Numbered from the stretch's first letter, positions 22,236 through 35,791 are shown. The stretch is 64,000 nucleotides of DNA from Hevea brasiliensis (GCF_030052815.1 NC_079501.1:43023593-43087592); one strand, 5' to 3'. Notes: generated from the sequence alone by a model not told the origin. A program made the numbers and translations.

Positions 22236-23570
22236 ATTAATTTCCTTCAATTTTCGGTAGCCTAAGGGTACATTAGGGTTTTAATGATTCAATTGAATTA
22301 TAGTTGTAGATTGATTCAAATGAACATGAATTTGATGAATTGATCCATTGATTGTATGTTATTTGAAGAATTGGAATTTTTGGAGTTAGGGTTTAGGGCA
22401 AAATTTTGGATTTTGCTTATGTGTTGGTGAATGGAAGTTCTAATGGTCAATTAGTGACCATTTGGCTATGTTTGATTATGAATTCAAGTGATTTGTGCCA
22501 TTGGAATTAAAGTTAGATATGCTGCCTAGTGTGACTTGCAGGGCTGGGTGTGAATCCAGCAGGTTTGGGCAGTTATAACTTGAATGGAGTAGGTTCAATT
22601 GGTACAAGCCCAATTGGACATGAAACTAGACACATAATTCCACAACTGTGATAAAGAAATCTTGCCTAGAAAACCACAATAGAATGACCTAAAAATTGAC
22701 CTAAACCAGGTAACACACATTTTGCCTTAGGCAAAATGACCAAATGAACAATGTTTGCTCATTTGGTCATAACTCCATGTAGAAAAGTCCAATTGACCTG
22801 AAATTTATATCAATGGAAAGCTTAGAAAATTTAGGATAATTTTTATGCAGAACACAACTTCAAATTCTGACCAGAACGTAATGAAATTTCCCACAAAAAC
22901 TCACGACACCAAGCTGGCAGAATGGGATTCTGCCCAGAAATTCTTGATAGATACCAATCTGGCCAGCCCTCTAAAAATTAGCATATCTTGAGCTAAAAAA
23001 CTCTAAATAGAGTGATTCAAAAAGGGAATTAAAGAAGACACATAAAGGAACAACTTTGATTGAGAATATTTGCCAAAATTCTCATTGTAGAATTGCTTAA
23101 TAGAACAGTGAACTCTAGCACCCAAAACTGAAATTTTTTATTTATTTCCTATTGGTTTTAAGTATTGATTGGCAACTAATGCCAACACTTTTGTAAACCA
23201 AAATGTGGTAATTTCATGTGGTTAGAACTCATGTAACTATTATGTATGAGAAAGTCAATATTTTGACTTGAATAGTAAAATAAATAGTAACCTTACATGT
23301 TAAACACAAATATTCAATTAAGAGCTTTGTCATATGCCCTAGTAGACCTAGTAAGATTGGTTTGGATAGGTTGGCATGCCAATAGCGTTCTGATAGCAGT
23401 ACTGCAGATGGCATCATGCCATTCTGTGATTTATGGCTTGATTGGTCATTCTGTGATTTTATGGCTTTTAGCCATTTTGATACTATTGTGATACTTGGCC
23501 TTGTGCCTAATATTTATTATAGCTTATTAGCTGTTCTGTTGCACACCAGGAGACACATTGTGATCGATGG
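22236..23570 (+). repeat. Element E LTR, part 1 (type II)
   Basis: From the TTTTCGGTAGCC block onward it aligns with 11780-13090 of B, including TGGTCAATTAGTGACCATTT and the palindrome TTGGCATGCCAA (23371-23382). C interrupts it at 23570, and the LTR continues at 37289-37293. Only LTR sequence of E is seen, so E may be a solo LTR or the end of a longer element lying to the left. Confidence 0.75.
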
Positions 23571-26500
23571 TGTCACACCCTACTCCTTGTAAGATGTAAC
23601 ATGCTCCCATAGTACACCTAATGAATTACAGTACTTCGCTTACCGGTAACCCATTAAATATACTACAAGGGATTTTAAAACAATTTTCGTTCATTTTTAA
23701 ATTGGGGGGTAAAATTTTTTTTTTCAGATATTAAAAACCTTTATTTAAAGTCCAAACATAAATCAAATTTTTAGATATTTAAAATCTCCACAATTTTTAT
23801 AAAAATTTCGGCAGAGTGCCATCTGTATTTTGAGAAAACAGTTCTTCAAAACCTAAAAATAGAAAAACTCCCAATATATTTCTCAATCACAACTCTATTA
23901 ATCAATTTCATTTCACAAATTAGCAAAAGCAACTCAATGCACAGTTTAAATTAAATCAAACATTGAAATATCTCATTAAGGTAACAAAATTAATATTTAT
24001 ATTCATGGGAGCATTAAAAATTTAGTAGTATTAAACTTTATAAGTACATAAAATCTTAAGATAATATTACAATAATTTGTATTTGATTATAGTCCAAAAA
24101 TATATTACAAAAGAGTTGATACAACTGCTCAAATGAAAATTACATACATATAATTACATAATTACATCAAAATCTAATGTACAAGGGTATACCTATGATA
24201 TACCTGAAGATAGTTTCACAGTGTCTTTCAGTAATCTCGCTCAGCTGCTTCATATTTTCTTTCACCTGCGACAGTATACAAAGCTATCGCTAAGTGGTGA
24301 ACTCAGTGGTGCACAAACTAATAATTTAAAACTTAATACAAGTTATGCTTGACAATTTATAACAAATAAAAATTTAAAATTTGTAAATTCTTCCAAATTC
24401 ATAACATTCAGAAATAAATATTTTCATTCATGCAAATTATTCATTTGAATAACATTTTGATCAAATAGTAACTATTTATTTACATTTCTTTTAAATCCCG
24501 AAACAATACAAAAAGGAAATTTGAAATCACTGACAAATTATTTATTTCAACCATAATTTATCAAACTATGCATAATTTAAAGGGCGTTGCCAACAATTCA
24601 CACAGTTGAACCCATTACCCAAAATTCATAATAGATGCCGTGTTGTACACCACGACATTTCAAACTCTCCCAATAACCGAGGCTAAAAGGGAGGAACAAA
24701 AACTAGCTAGTATATATGAGTACTCATCCAAACTCTTCCCCAACTGGCAAGCGAGAGAGGAAGGAACTCACCCCATCTAGTGGAGGAGATATCTCACTAG
24801 ACAAGCTAATGAGAATTCAAAACATATTGTCATGTCAACTGTGATTTCAAATCATATTCAAAACAATTTCTATTTACAAAAGTGTTTACAAACCATTAAT
24901 ATATTTAATCATTATAAATTCATGCTCAAGATTGGCAATACATCAAACTTAAAATTTACAATCCTCAAACCCATGCAATAAATCCTTAAATGCGTAAGAA
25001 AATTTGCATTTAATTTATACAATTTCATTCAACAAGTTAAAATTCTCAACATAACAAAAATCATAAATCATACAATAAATTTATTCAAATCAATTTGGAA
25101 GTGAAAAATAACAAAAGAGTTAGTTGTGCACAAACCTCTTATTTATACTTGTCTTGGTTCCATTCCTCCTCCTTCCTTGGAGGGCTCCTTTCCCACTAAA
25201 ACACATAACTAGAGTGTTTCAATATCTATTCATTTTATTTCTAATAAATAAATTTAATAATTAAATTTTGTACACTTAATTTACCCTATAAAATTGAGTC
25301 ATTTGTACTTAGTATAATTGTGGTTACTATTCATTTGACTATTTGATCAAAATATTGACTTTTTCATACTAATTAGATATGCTAATTGTAATTACACCCA
25401 TATACTACATTTTGGTTACCTATTTTGTTGGTTTTGGTTCTTTTCTCAAATTTTAACTCTTTTAGGCAAAATTTCAAATTTTCAGTTTTGGTGTCCTATT
25501 TTGCACTGTTCCATTGGTCATATTGCTGTTAGAATTTGACTAAGTTTTCTTCATCAAAGTTGTTCCTTATTGTCTTATATTTAATTCCCTTTTTGAATCA
25601 CTCTATTTGGAGTTTTGTAGCCCAAGATATTTTATTTGAACATGGCTGGCCGGATTGGTTTAACTCAGATTTTCTGGGCACCTAAGTGGTTTTGGCAGTT
25701 TTGGACTATTATTTTTGGGTGGCAAAATGACTTAGTTATGGAGAGAATTTGGACTTGTTTTCTTCATGAAAGTTGTAGGGCTATGTCTCATCTTTCTACT
25801 GGTAAACTTTCAGGTCACTTGGCCTAGTTATGGCCAAACGAACAAATACTGTTCATTTGGTCATTTTTGTACAGGTCAGTTTGCCTAATCCGAATTTGGC
25901 CAATTTGTTCACTAAGTTATGGTCACTTTCTGAGAATGATTCCTGAATAAAAAATGTGCCATTTTGTGTGTAGTTTCATTCCCAATTGGCCTCACACCAA
26001 TTGGGTTGATAAATTTTCAGTTTTGGTCCCTGAAAGGGACCTAGGTCATGCTGCCTGCAGAATGACCATAACTAATCTGAATTTAAACTTAATTCAACAC
26101 TTCCTACACACCATAATTGGTCATACATGACCATTTTTCAACTTAAGTAAGGTCAGCCACATCATTAAACTAATTCTCAGATTTTTCTCTCCCAAACCCT
26201 AGATGCCAAAATCCTAATTCATAAAATTTAAATCTAATGCATTCCAAACACCAATCCATAGTCTACATACATAATTCAACTTAAACAACCATTCAAATAC
26301 ATCAATTTCACTCATTTCAAACCCTAATCTACTGCTGGTCGAATTTCTATTTGGTCCCCCAAGGATTGTTTTCTTTTAGTCTTAAGTATATTTCTAAGTT
26401 AATTAAACTAAGAACATAAACATTTAACTAAAATATTCAAGTTTAGATTACTAACCCCAAACTTTGACTTCCAAATTTTCTAAATCTTCAATTCCTTCAT

Positions 26501-27344
26501 TTTCTTTATCCTCCAATCTTCTTTTCTACTTGAGTTAGCAAGGTTTTATGAAGAAATTTGGGAGAAATAAGAGGTATGTGCATAGAAATCAAGCTTCAAA
26601 CCAAGCTTTAATGGTGGAATACATGGAGAGAGAAGAGAGTTCATGGCAAGAAGAAGAAGAAGAAAGGAAAAAAAAAGAACTTTCTTTCAATTTTTGCTAT
26701 TTTTATGTCTATTTTCACTTAATTGACTTGGCCAATATTTGTAGGAAAATAACAAAATTATTTATGATGTCATAATAGTGATGTAAGGTGATGTAATAAA
26801 CTTTTCCTTTTTTTTCCTTTGACATTTATTTTTCCATTAGTTCTTTAATTTAATTTCTAATTTCGAAATTTTCTTTTCTCCAATTTTATTGGATAGTTAG
26901 GTTAGGAGTCAGCTCTAGGGGTAAATTGACCAAATTGTCCCTCGCTGGTTCAATCCGGTTTGCAAGTAATTCAATATTTCTTCCAGATCCCTGATCTAAT
27001 TATTTAACCTACTTAACAATTCTTTTTTGTGATTTTCTCTTTTCCACTATGTTCGCAATAGTCTTAAGGACTGCGGCGTCACATTTTATGGTTCAAAATT
27101 TGAGTTTAGACTGACATCGCAGTCACTTCCCTAGAAGGTCACCCATCATTGTGACTCCCGACTCATTTAACCTTTTATGTTCTGTTTTTCTTATTTTTAC
27201 TTTTCTATCTGGTAATTACTATTTATTTTTGATCAGGGCTTTTTTAGGTGTCTTAAACATAGTTCTAATACTCTTAATTGTCCGAACCGATACCGGTCAC
27301 CAGAATAGTAACATATACCAGGCTATGCAAATAGGGGTGTTATA
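23571..27344 (-). repeat. Element C 3' LTR
   Basis: Minus-strand LTR of 3774 bp. It begins TGTCACACCC, the complement of the LTR end, and ends GGGGTGTTATA before the polypurine tract. It matches the right LTR except for about 450 bp (26490-26980) missing there. It has a donor-like GTTAGTA (minus strand) at 26449-26455 and a terminal hairpin at 23810-23820. Confidence 0.88.
24268..24306 (-). promoter_or_regulatory. LTR double hairpin, C 3' LTR
   Basis: On the minus strand: CTGAGT...ACTTAG (one G-U), then GCGATAGC...CTGTCGC, then AGGTGAAAG. Confidence 0.5.
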
Positions 27345-27382
27345 ATTCTCCCCCCTTAAAATAATTCCGTCATCGAAATTGT
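27345..27382 (-). promoter_or_regulatory. Polypurine tract and decayed pre-PPT hairpin of C
   Basis: ATTCTCCCCCCTTAAA reads AAGGGGGGAGAAT on the minus strand. The neighbouring AATTTCGATGACGGAATT is a worn copy of the pre-PPT hairpin. Confidence 0.75.
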
Positions 27383-29355
27383 GTCCACTATCCATCCTCA
27401 AATAGTCATACATGTTATTTTCTCATGTTTTTCTCACATTTCTACGTAGCTTCATAATTAGAATAATGGTCCGTAACACTTCAACCAATATTATTTACAT
27501 ATCGATTACTCACCTCGTGTGCTAAGTTTCTTATGAGCTTCTGTCATAAGTTATATTCAAATTCATTTCAATTTTAGAGGTAAGCAAATCTGTGTGCTAA
27601 TGGATCCACTCTTTCTAGGACCTCGTACGATCCTATTGGTGAGAACTTAGTTTTACTCTTTCCTTATCAAATCTTTTGATCATTTGATGCAACCTTCAGT
27701 TTAGTTTAGAATATTTTTGTCTTTTCTTGCTGTTGTTTTAGCAATTATTTTCCTTTGTAGCCTTTTTTTTTTTTTTTAAATGACATTGTTGGTCATATAT
27801 GAATTGCTTATCGCTTTATTGGCCATAGGTCCATAACCATTATCTTACCATCTCCATTTATGACCAAGGCCTATGTGCCATTTTGCACTATCTTGTTTGC
27901 TTTTGTTTAACTTATTTCTTTCTTGATAAAATAGTTCGGGATATCGTTACGCGTCTTAAGTAAGTTGTTTGCCTTGGTGGCAATTCCTCATATAGGGTTT
28001 TTCTCATTTCTTATTGTTCTATTTGTTTCTTTTTTCATTCCACAACTTAACTTTAATTATTTTATTCCTCAATCTTATCTTCTTCCTTAACTTGACTGTC
28101 GAATCATGATTTAGCGCCTCTCATGATCCCTAATAAATCCATTATACTTCAATATTACTTTGATTTGGTCCTCTGACCATTCTGGTCAACACTTTAACTA
28201 ATATTCATAACGTTTCGTTATTACATTTGCACCAACTATTCTAATTTTTACTTCTATATTTTCTTTTATCTATCGATATCCTATAGCTTATTTTCCGCTG
28301 GTTTGTGATCATTACCTTTTTTTTTTTGAACCATAAACAATTTTTCAATCTTAAGAAGCGAGTCTACCAGACTCTCCTTTTTCCCATGCCATTCAAAAGT
28401 TTCACTTTAATTCTAATATACTCCTTATGATCCACACAATAAAATTGTGCTCTTCCTAAAGAATACCTGGCCAACTAGTTCCTATCGAGTTACTGTTATT
28501 AGTAGAACATCATTTCTTAACTATTTTATAAGTTATAATTATCATCCATAGCATCCTGTCTCTTCTAGAGGAACAAAATCATATTTTGTGTCTCACTGCT
28601 ACACAAATAGAATACTGTTCCTTACTAAACTTTGAGCAAAAGATCCATTGCAATACCAGAACAACTATAAACCCCATATCGGAGACTGGATGACTTAGCC
28701 CTATAGGTGTTATTTTTAAATTTGACCATACTAAAATCTCTAGTCCCATAACAATTCCTGATGTACTGTAATTCGTGCTAGGGTAACGGAGTCGTTAACT
28801 CTTACTACCTTGCAAGCTTGATCTTTTGATATTCTAATTGTAGAGTTTTAAATCCTGAATTAGGATTTTCAAACTTAGTTCTAGTAATAAAACTCTATTC
28901 TGGTATATTTGTACCAGAGTGAAAGCCATTTGTAACTATTCTTATCTTTGTGTACTATTGGGTAGTGCGTAGCTCTACACAATAAATCTCAAGTCAATAC
29001 TGTAATCTGCAGCTTACAGCACAAACATCAAGAACATTGCATAATTACTATGATACATCCCAATAGATCAACCTTCCCTATATCTTATTTCTCTCAAATC
29101 CACTAATATCTTAAACTTATTTTGATTATGGTACCCACTGACATCTATCAGTAGTAATACCTTTACCTGCATCTAATATAGCTATATAACTATAACTTAC
29201 TTGTAGGTCCTTTTGCTTTACCTAATTAGGCTTACTAATTAATTTTATAATTTATTATAGTCTAGGAGATGTCTCTCATTAGAAACTTTTCCAAAATTAA
29301 TTCCAATCACGCTTATTATTGCAATTCTTATCCTAAAAGACTAATTACTAACACA
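27383..29355 (-). mobile_element. Non-coding module of C in place of pol
   Basis: About 2 kb between the gag/protease remnant and the polypurine tract. I see no reading frame and no RT, RNase H or integrase motif. On the minus strand its gag-proximal part (about 28800-29355) is collinear with 58520-59060 of J. Shared stretches include GATCTATTGGGATGTATC, ATGTTCTTGATGTTT, TTGTGTAGAGCTACG and AAGTTTGAAAATCCTA. The remainder aligns only patchily (GGTCAGAGGACC). Origin unknown. Confidence 0.7.
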
Positions 29356-30180
29356 TCAAAATTTATCTCCATGAAAGGGAATAGCAGTAGAACATATAAT
29401 TCTAGCATTAGCATATAAATAAGTAGAGCCGGAATCAAATATTACATAATTATTCCTTTCAAAAGTCAAGAACGTACCGGCAACTACATCTGAAGTCTCT
29501 GCTTTTTCCCTTCGATGCATGGCGTTCCCTCTTTCTAGTGTATTCCTCTGCTCGGGTTGGTCCATTGTGCTAGGATTACCCGAAGTGTTGTCTCTACTTC
29601 TGCCTCTGCCCCTACTAACTATTAATGAGCCTCTAAAATCAGAACCTTGGACTAATTCCTCTGGTGTAGTATGTGGTATAAATCGATGTGTGCTAGTACA
29701 ATCTTGGGCGTAATGTCCAATTCCACCACAATTAAAGCAGGCTCCAGTAACCTTATAGCAAATACCCCCGTGTAATTTTCCATAAACGTCATAGATACGG
29801 ATAGGGTAGGAACTTCTGGTTCTTTGATGAATGGTTCTTGATTGCTTTCGCCCTGAAGATCCGCCTCTGTCATACTTAGGAGCTCGGGGTCCCTCAAAAT
29901 CTTTTCTCTTTCCCAAAATACTACTCGAACTTTAACCAATAAGTTTCCTACTTTTCTCTTTTTCATGCTGCTCTTGAGGCGGTTGGGTTTGTACTTGGGC
30001 CTGGGCTGACAGATTATCAGCTATTTGCTGAAAGAACATGGCCATCTACTGGGCCATTTGAGTAGTAATTTGTATAGGAGGGACGGGTGCAGCTGGACCT
30101 CCAACGCTCTATGGAACTGGGGCCGCTCCTTGTACGTCAGCTGTATCAGTCTGCTCTACTGTTTTGTCCTCCTTGTCCAT
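29356..30180 (-). pseudogene. gag: gag of element C lacking the capsid domain
   Basis: The start is at 30180 on the minus strand (MDKEDKTVEQ), followed by the Gln-rich N-terminal part (QMAMFFQQIADNL-like, about 30010-30060). It then jumps straight to the basic, Ser-rich nucleocapsid linker (ILGKRKDFEGPRAPKYDRGG), CYKVTGACFNCGGIGHYAQDC-type knuckles (about 29690-29770, CX2CX4HX4C intact) and a protease start (DVVAGTFLTFERNNYVIFDS, with DSGSTY). The whole Retrotrans_gag region present in J (57371-57850) is absent. Stops and a frame change between the two reading frames near 29940 add to the damage. Confidence 0.75.
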
Positions 30181-30204
30181 ATCTATTCACAGGATTTTTT
30201 TTTT

Positions 30205-30224
30205 CTATACAACCAACACAAGGA
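30205..30224 (-). promoter_or_regulatory. Candidate 3' splice site before the C gag start
   Basis: On the minus strand TGTGTTGGTTGTATAG ends in AG at 30205, 24 nt before the ATG at 30180. It resembles the A site (TTATGTTGGTTGTCCAG). Confidence 0.4.
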
Positions 30225-30344
30225 GATTTCTCCCCGTTAGTTCATATTTATGATGTAAATGTACTATATGTATTAAACATTTGAGCAGTTGTACTTATCG
30301 AAAAATATTTCAAATTCACAGTTCAAAATTTACTTTAAAAACTA

Positions 30345-30356
30345 GCTCTGATAACA
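30345..30356 (-). promoter_or_regulatory. Primer binding site of C
   Basis: On the minus strand it reads TGTTATCAGAGC, one mismatch from the tRNA-iMet type, 8 nt from the LTR. Confidence 0.82.
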
Positions 30357-31002
30357 CTAAAATATGTCACACCTTACTCCTCATAAGATGTAACATGCTC
30401 CCGTAGTACACCTAATGAACTACCGTATTTCGTCTACCGGTAACCCATTAAATATACTACAAGAGATTTTAAAACAATTTTTGCTCATTTTTAAATTGGT
30501 GGGTAAATTTTTTTTTTTCAGATATTAAAAATCTTTATTTAAAGTCCAAACATAAATCAAATTTTTAGATATTTAAAATCTCTGTAATTTTTATAAAAAT
30601 TTCGGCAGAGTGCCGTCTGTATTTTGAGAAAACAATTCATCAAAACCTGAAAATAAAGACACTCCTAATATATTTCTCAATCACAACTCCATTAATCAAC
30701 TTCATTTCATAAATCAGCACAAGCAACTCAATACACAGTTTAAATTAAATCAAACATTGAAATATCTTATTAAGGTAACAAAATTAATATTTACATTCAT
30801 GGGAGCATTAAAAATTTAGTAGTACAAAACTTTATAAGTACATAAAATCTCAAGATAATATTACAATAATTTGTATTTGATTACAGTCCAAAAATATATT
30901 ACAAAAGAGTTGATACAACTGCTCAGATGAAAATTACATACATATAATTATAGAATTACATCAAAATCTAATGTACAAGGGTATACCTATGATATACCGG
31001 AA

Positions 31003-31079
31003 GATAGTTTCACAGTGTCTTTCAGTAATCTAGCTCATCTGATAGTTTCACTGTGTCTTTCAGTAATCTCGCTCATCTG
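31003..31079 (-). repeat. Tandem duplication of about 40 bp in the C 5' LTR
   Basis: GATAGTTTCACAGTGTCTTT and the following CAGTAATCT.GCTCATCTG occur twice in a row. The 3' LTR has one copy (24208-24250), so this arose after insertion. Confidence 0.85.
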
Positions 31080-31099
31080 CTTTATATTTTCTTTCACCT

Positions 31100-31138
31100 G
31101 CGACAGTATACAAAGCTATCGCTGAGTGGTGAACTCAG
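31100..31138 (-). promoter_or_regulatory. LTR double hairpin, C 5' LTR
   Basis: On the minus strand: CTGAGTTCACCACTCAG, then GCGATAGC...CTGTCGC. Confidence 0.55.
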
Positions 31139-33426
31139 TGGTGCACAAACTCATAATTTAAAACTTAATACAAGTTATGCTTGACAATTCATAACAAATA
31201 AAAATTTAAAATTTCTAAATTCTTTAAAATTCATAACATTCAGAAATCAAAATTTTCATTCATGTAAATTATTCACTTGAATAGCATTTTGATCAAATAG
31301 TAACTATTTATCTACATTTCTTTTAAATTTCGAAACAATATAAAAAGGAAATTTGAAATCACTGACAAATTATTTATTTAAACCACAATTTATCAAACTA
31401 TTAATAATTTAAAAGGTGTTGCCAACAATTCACACAATTAAACCCATGGCCCAAAATTCATAATAGATACCGTGTTGTACACCATGACATTTCAAACTCT
31501 CCCAATAACTGAGGCTAAAAGGCAGGAACAAAGACTAGCTAGTATATATTAGTACTCATCCAAACTCTTCCCCAACTAGTAAGCTAGAGAGGAAGGAACT
31601 CACCCTATCTAGTGGAGGAGATATCTCACTAGACAAGCTAATGGGAATTCAAAACATATTGCCATGTCAACTATGGTTTCAAATCATATTCAATACAATT
31701 TCTATTTACAAAAGTGTTTACAAACCATTGATATATTTAATCATTATAAATTCATGCTTAAGGTTGGCAACACATCAAACTTAAAATTTACAATCCTCAA
31801 ACCCATGCAATAAATCCTTAAATGCATAAGAAAATTTACATTTAATTTATACAATTTCATTTAACAAGTTAAAATTCTCAACACAACAAAAATCATAAAT
31901 CATACAATAAATTTCTTCAAATCAATTTGGAAGTGAAAAATAACAAAAGAGTTAATTGTGCACAAACCTCTTATCTAGACTTGTCTTGGTTCCATTCCTC
32001 CTCCTTCCTTGGAGGGCTCCTTTCCCATTAAAACACATAACTAGAGTGTTTCAATATCTATTCAATTTATTTCTAATTAATAAATTCAATAATTAAATTT
32101 TGTACACTTAATTTACCCCATAAAATTGAGTCCTTTGTCCTTAGTGTAATTGTGGTTACTATTCATTTAACTATTTAGTCAAATATTGACTTTTTCATAC
32201 TAATTAGATATGCTAATTCTAATTACACCCATATACCACATTTAGGTTACCTAATTTATTGGTTTTGGTTCTTTTCTCAAATTTTAAGTCTTTTAGGCAA
32301 AATTTCAAATTTTCAGTTTTGGTGTCCTATTTTGCATTGTTCCATTAGTCATGTTGTTGTTAGAATTTGGCTAAGTTTTCTTCATCAAAGTTATTCCTTA
32401 TTGTCTTATCTTTAATTCCATTTTTGAATCACTCTATTTTGAATTTTGTAGCCCAAGATATTTTATTTGAACATAGCTGGCCGGATTGGTTTAACCCAGA
32501 TTTTCTAGGCACCTAAGTGGTTCTGGCAGTTTTGGACTATTAACTTTGGGTGGCAAAATGACTTAGTTATGGATAGAATTTGGACTTATGTTCTTCATTA
32601 AAGTTGTAGGGCTATGTATCAACTTTCTACTGGTAAACGTTTAGGTCATTTGGACCTGCCTAGCCCAAGTTATGGCCAAATGAACAAACACTGTTCATTT
32701 GGTCATTTTTGTACAGGTCAGTTTGCCTAATCCGGATTTGGCCAATTTGTTTACTAAGTTATGGTCACTTTCCGGGCATGATTCCAAAATGAAAAATGTC
32801 ACATTTTATGTGTAGTTTCATTCCCAATTAGCCTCACACCAATTGGGTTGGTAAATTTTCAGTTTTGGTCCCTAAAAAGGACCTAGGTCATGCTGCCTGC
32901 AGAATGACCATAACCAATCCGAATTTAAACTTAATTCCAACACTTCCTACACACCACAATTGGTCATACATGACCATTTCTCAACTTAAGTAAGGTCAGC
33001 CACATCATTAAACTAATTCTCACATTTTTCTCTTCCAAACCCTAGGTGCCAAAACTCTAATTCATAAAATTTAAATCTAATGCATTCCAAACACCAATCC
33101 ATAGTCTACATACATAATTCAACTTAAACAACCATTCTAATACATCAATTTCACTCATTTCAAACCCTAATTTATTGTTGGCCAAATTTTTATTTGGAGG
33201 ATAGTTTTCTTTTAATTTTAAGTATATTTCTATGTTAATTGAACTAAGAACATAAACATTTAACTAAAATATTCAAGTTTAGATTACTAACCTCAAACTT
33301 TGACTTCCAAATTTTCCAAATCTTCAATTTCTTCTTCCAGATACCTGACCTAATTATTTGACCTATTTAACAATTCTTTTTCGTGATTTTCTCTTTTCTA
33401 CCGTGTTCGCAATAGTCCTAAGGACT

Positions 33427-33431
33427 GCGGC
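33427..33431 (+). repeat. Target-site duplication of D, left (GCGGC)
   Basis: GCGGC recurs at 37017-37021. The intact site in the other C LTR reads GGACTGCGGCGTCACATTTT (about 27069-27088). Confidence 0.95.
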
Positions 33432-35089
33432 TGTAACACCCTCCCCGTAGCAACTCCGTACATTCTACTATTCCGGTGACCGGTGTCGGTCCGGACAGCT
33501 AGAACGTCCGGAAAAATATTTAAACTAAAGTCGGGAATCATAATTAACTCAAATATTAATAAGAAAAATTTAGTAAAAATTTTTGAAATAAAATACAACC
33601 AAGTTAAATGAGCTGGTGCCCAAGCGAAGGGTAATTAGAGGGAAGTTGCGGTTCTCGCAACGAGGAGCCTTAGACCCGGGGGAAAAATTATAAAATAATT
33701 TTTGGGACTCTAGAAAAGGGTTATTGAGGTTCCCATGGCATTAGAATGCCAATAAAATATCTAGAAAAATTTTTCAATCGGTACAGACAATTTTGACCCG
33801 TTAAGCCAAACGGAGGGCATTTTGGTCATTTCGCCTTCAGAGGTGATTTTTGGCCGACTTGTCCAGTTGAGTAAATAATTAATATGACATAAAATATGAA
33901 TAAATATTACTAGAAATTAAATTGAAATTGAGTAGTGATGAAAAGAAAAAGAAAATACACTAAAATGCCAAATATGACATCATTATGATGTCATGTGAAA
34001 GTCTCCACCAATTATAATTTAACAACCATTTAAAATAAACAATAAAAGAGGCTAAATGAAGACCAAAATAACAAAAATTTCCAGCAGCCCTCACCTTCAC
34101 AAAGCTCACCCGTAGCTCTCAAATTCCTTAGCCAAACCTCCATTGATTTTCAACCAAAGCTTACTTTCTCTCTTCTTTTCACCATAAACCCTAAACCCCT
34201 TTCATTAAAAGTTGTCCACTCATCTTGGGAGAGTGTTTGGCAGCCTAGAAAGTGAAGGAAAGTGAAGTTTTAAGTGGGGAAAAATCTGCCCTAATCAAGG
34301 TTAGTGCATTAGACACTTAAAACTTCTTAGTTTCATGAATTGTAACTTGTATTGAGTGAGAATTGCAACTAAAATAAACAAGAATTATGTGTACACATAC
34401 TATGAATTTTTGGCAGCCCTTGTGAAGGAATTATTTTGATTGTTTTGATGGACTTAAAGTGGGCTATAGATCAAGTTTAAACCATGTGTGTATGTGATTA
34501 TTGAAGGAGCTAGTAATTAAGGTGTTCTGAAAACCTATAATGGAACTAGGGTTTTGAAGAGTGAAAAATTGGCTTGGCTTGGGAAATTGTTAGAGCACAT
34601 TTTAATGGTCAATTAGTGACCATTTTAGGTAAGTTGACCATAATTAGAACTGAAAAATAGTATGGTAAAGTGAAGGTGAAATCTGCCCTAGGGACAGCAG
34701 CAATGGACTGAGATTTCAGTCCAATTACACAGCCATAACTTTGGCTGTGTTGGTCCAATTGGTGTTTGGCCAATTGGACATGAAACTAGGCTTATAATGG
34801 CACATTTTTGCTGAAGAAACCATGCCCAAAAGACCAAAGCAAGAGGACCAAAACTTGGCCCCAATCCGGACAACCTGAATTGACCAAATGAACAGTAACT
34901 GTTCATTTGGCCATAACTCACTGTAGATTTGGTCAATTGACCTGAAATTTTTACAGCAACAAGTTAAGACATAGAAAAACAATTTTTATGAAGAAACCTA
35001 CCCCAAATTATGACCAGAACCTAACCCAAATGGCAGTCACAATTACTGTTCAAACCTGCAACTCTGCAGATTTTGATTTGAGCAGTAAT

Positions 35090-35260
35090 GTTTGGATGGC
35101 TATAACTCTCTCTAGAAAACTCGGATTTAGGCGATTCCTGAACCGATAGAAACCTAAGGTATGGTAGAACATTTCATAAGAAGAAAGTTAGACCAAATTA
35201 TGAACTTAACTTGATCAAATTACTGACCAAAGTTGGACCAAAAATCTGCTAGACTCAAAA
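35090..35260 (+). repeat. A-like block inside LTR D
   Basis: CTCTCTAGAAAACTC, GATTTAGGCGATTCCTGAA, AACCTAAGGTATGGTAGAAC and AACTTAACTTGATCAAATTA match A (about 820-960). B lacks them at the corresponding place (about 12380). Confidence 0.75.
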
Positions 35261-35507
35261 TCTCAGTATGAACAGTGCACGTGAACAGTAAACTTATTTT
35301 GGCCATAACTTGAGCTAAAAAACTCCAAATGGAGTTATTAAAAAAGAGAAATTCAACTAGAAAAAATAAGGAACAACTTTCATGTTTACCATTTCCTCAA
35401 ATTCCCACTGTAGAAATATCAAATGGAACAATAAAGATGAAGCACCAAATCTGAAAATTTTGTTCAATTAGCATTAAGCTTAGAAATGGTATTGGCAACC
35501 AATACCA

Positions 35508-35791
35508 ACAAGTTTCAAATACAAAATGTGGTATGTTTGGGGTGTTAAAACCAATACACCTATTTTCTATCCAAAAGTCAACATTTTTGTTGACCAATGA
35601 GGTGAATAGTGACACCAAAACCAAAAATTGGCAATTTTGCCAAAATGACCTAAGCTTTGAGAAAGTGACCAAAACTAACAAGTTTGGAATACAAAATGTG
35701 GTATGTTGGGAGTATTAAAAACCAATGTACCTATTGTTTATGCAAAAGTCAACATTTTAGTTGACTAATGAAATGAATAGTGACATGAAAA
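35508..35791 (+). repeat. Duplicated segment of about 115 bp in D
   Basis: Copies at about 35508-35621 and 35677-35791 both run from AACAAGTTT and ACAAAATGTGGTATGTT through AAAAGTCAACATTTT to GAATAGTGACA. B has one copy. Confidence 0.8.

Larger units (their letters stand above)
30365..33431 (-). repeat. Element C 5' LTR, part 1 (interrupted by D)
   Basis: Minus-strand copy of 23571-27100. About 450 bp are missing near 33325-33345 between short TTCTTC-type repeats. Donor-like GAG|GTTAGTA (minus strand) lies at 33285-33291, and the terminal hairpin CGGCACTCTGCCG at 30603-30615. Confidence 0.87.

Noticed and set aside
26548..26775. 75-codon Glu/Lys-rich frame in the C LTR as a possible host gene
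   Set aside because: Purine-rich LTR leader sequence; the matching LTR has a deletion here and no homologous frame is kept.
27151..27345. Similar frames near LTR ends at 27151, 37083 and 39611
   Set aside because: They are the same LTR start read in antisense in C and F; no coding evidence.
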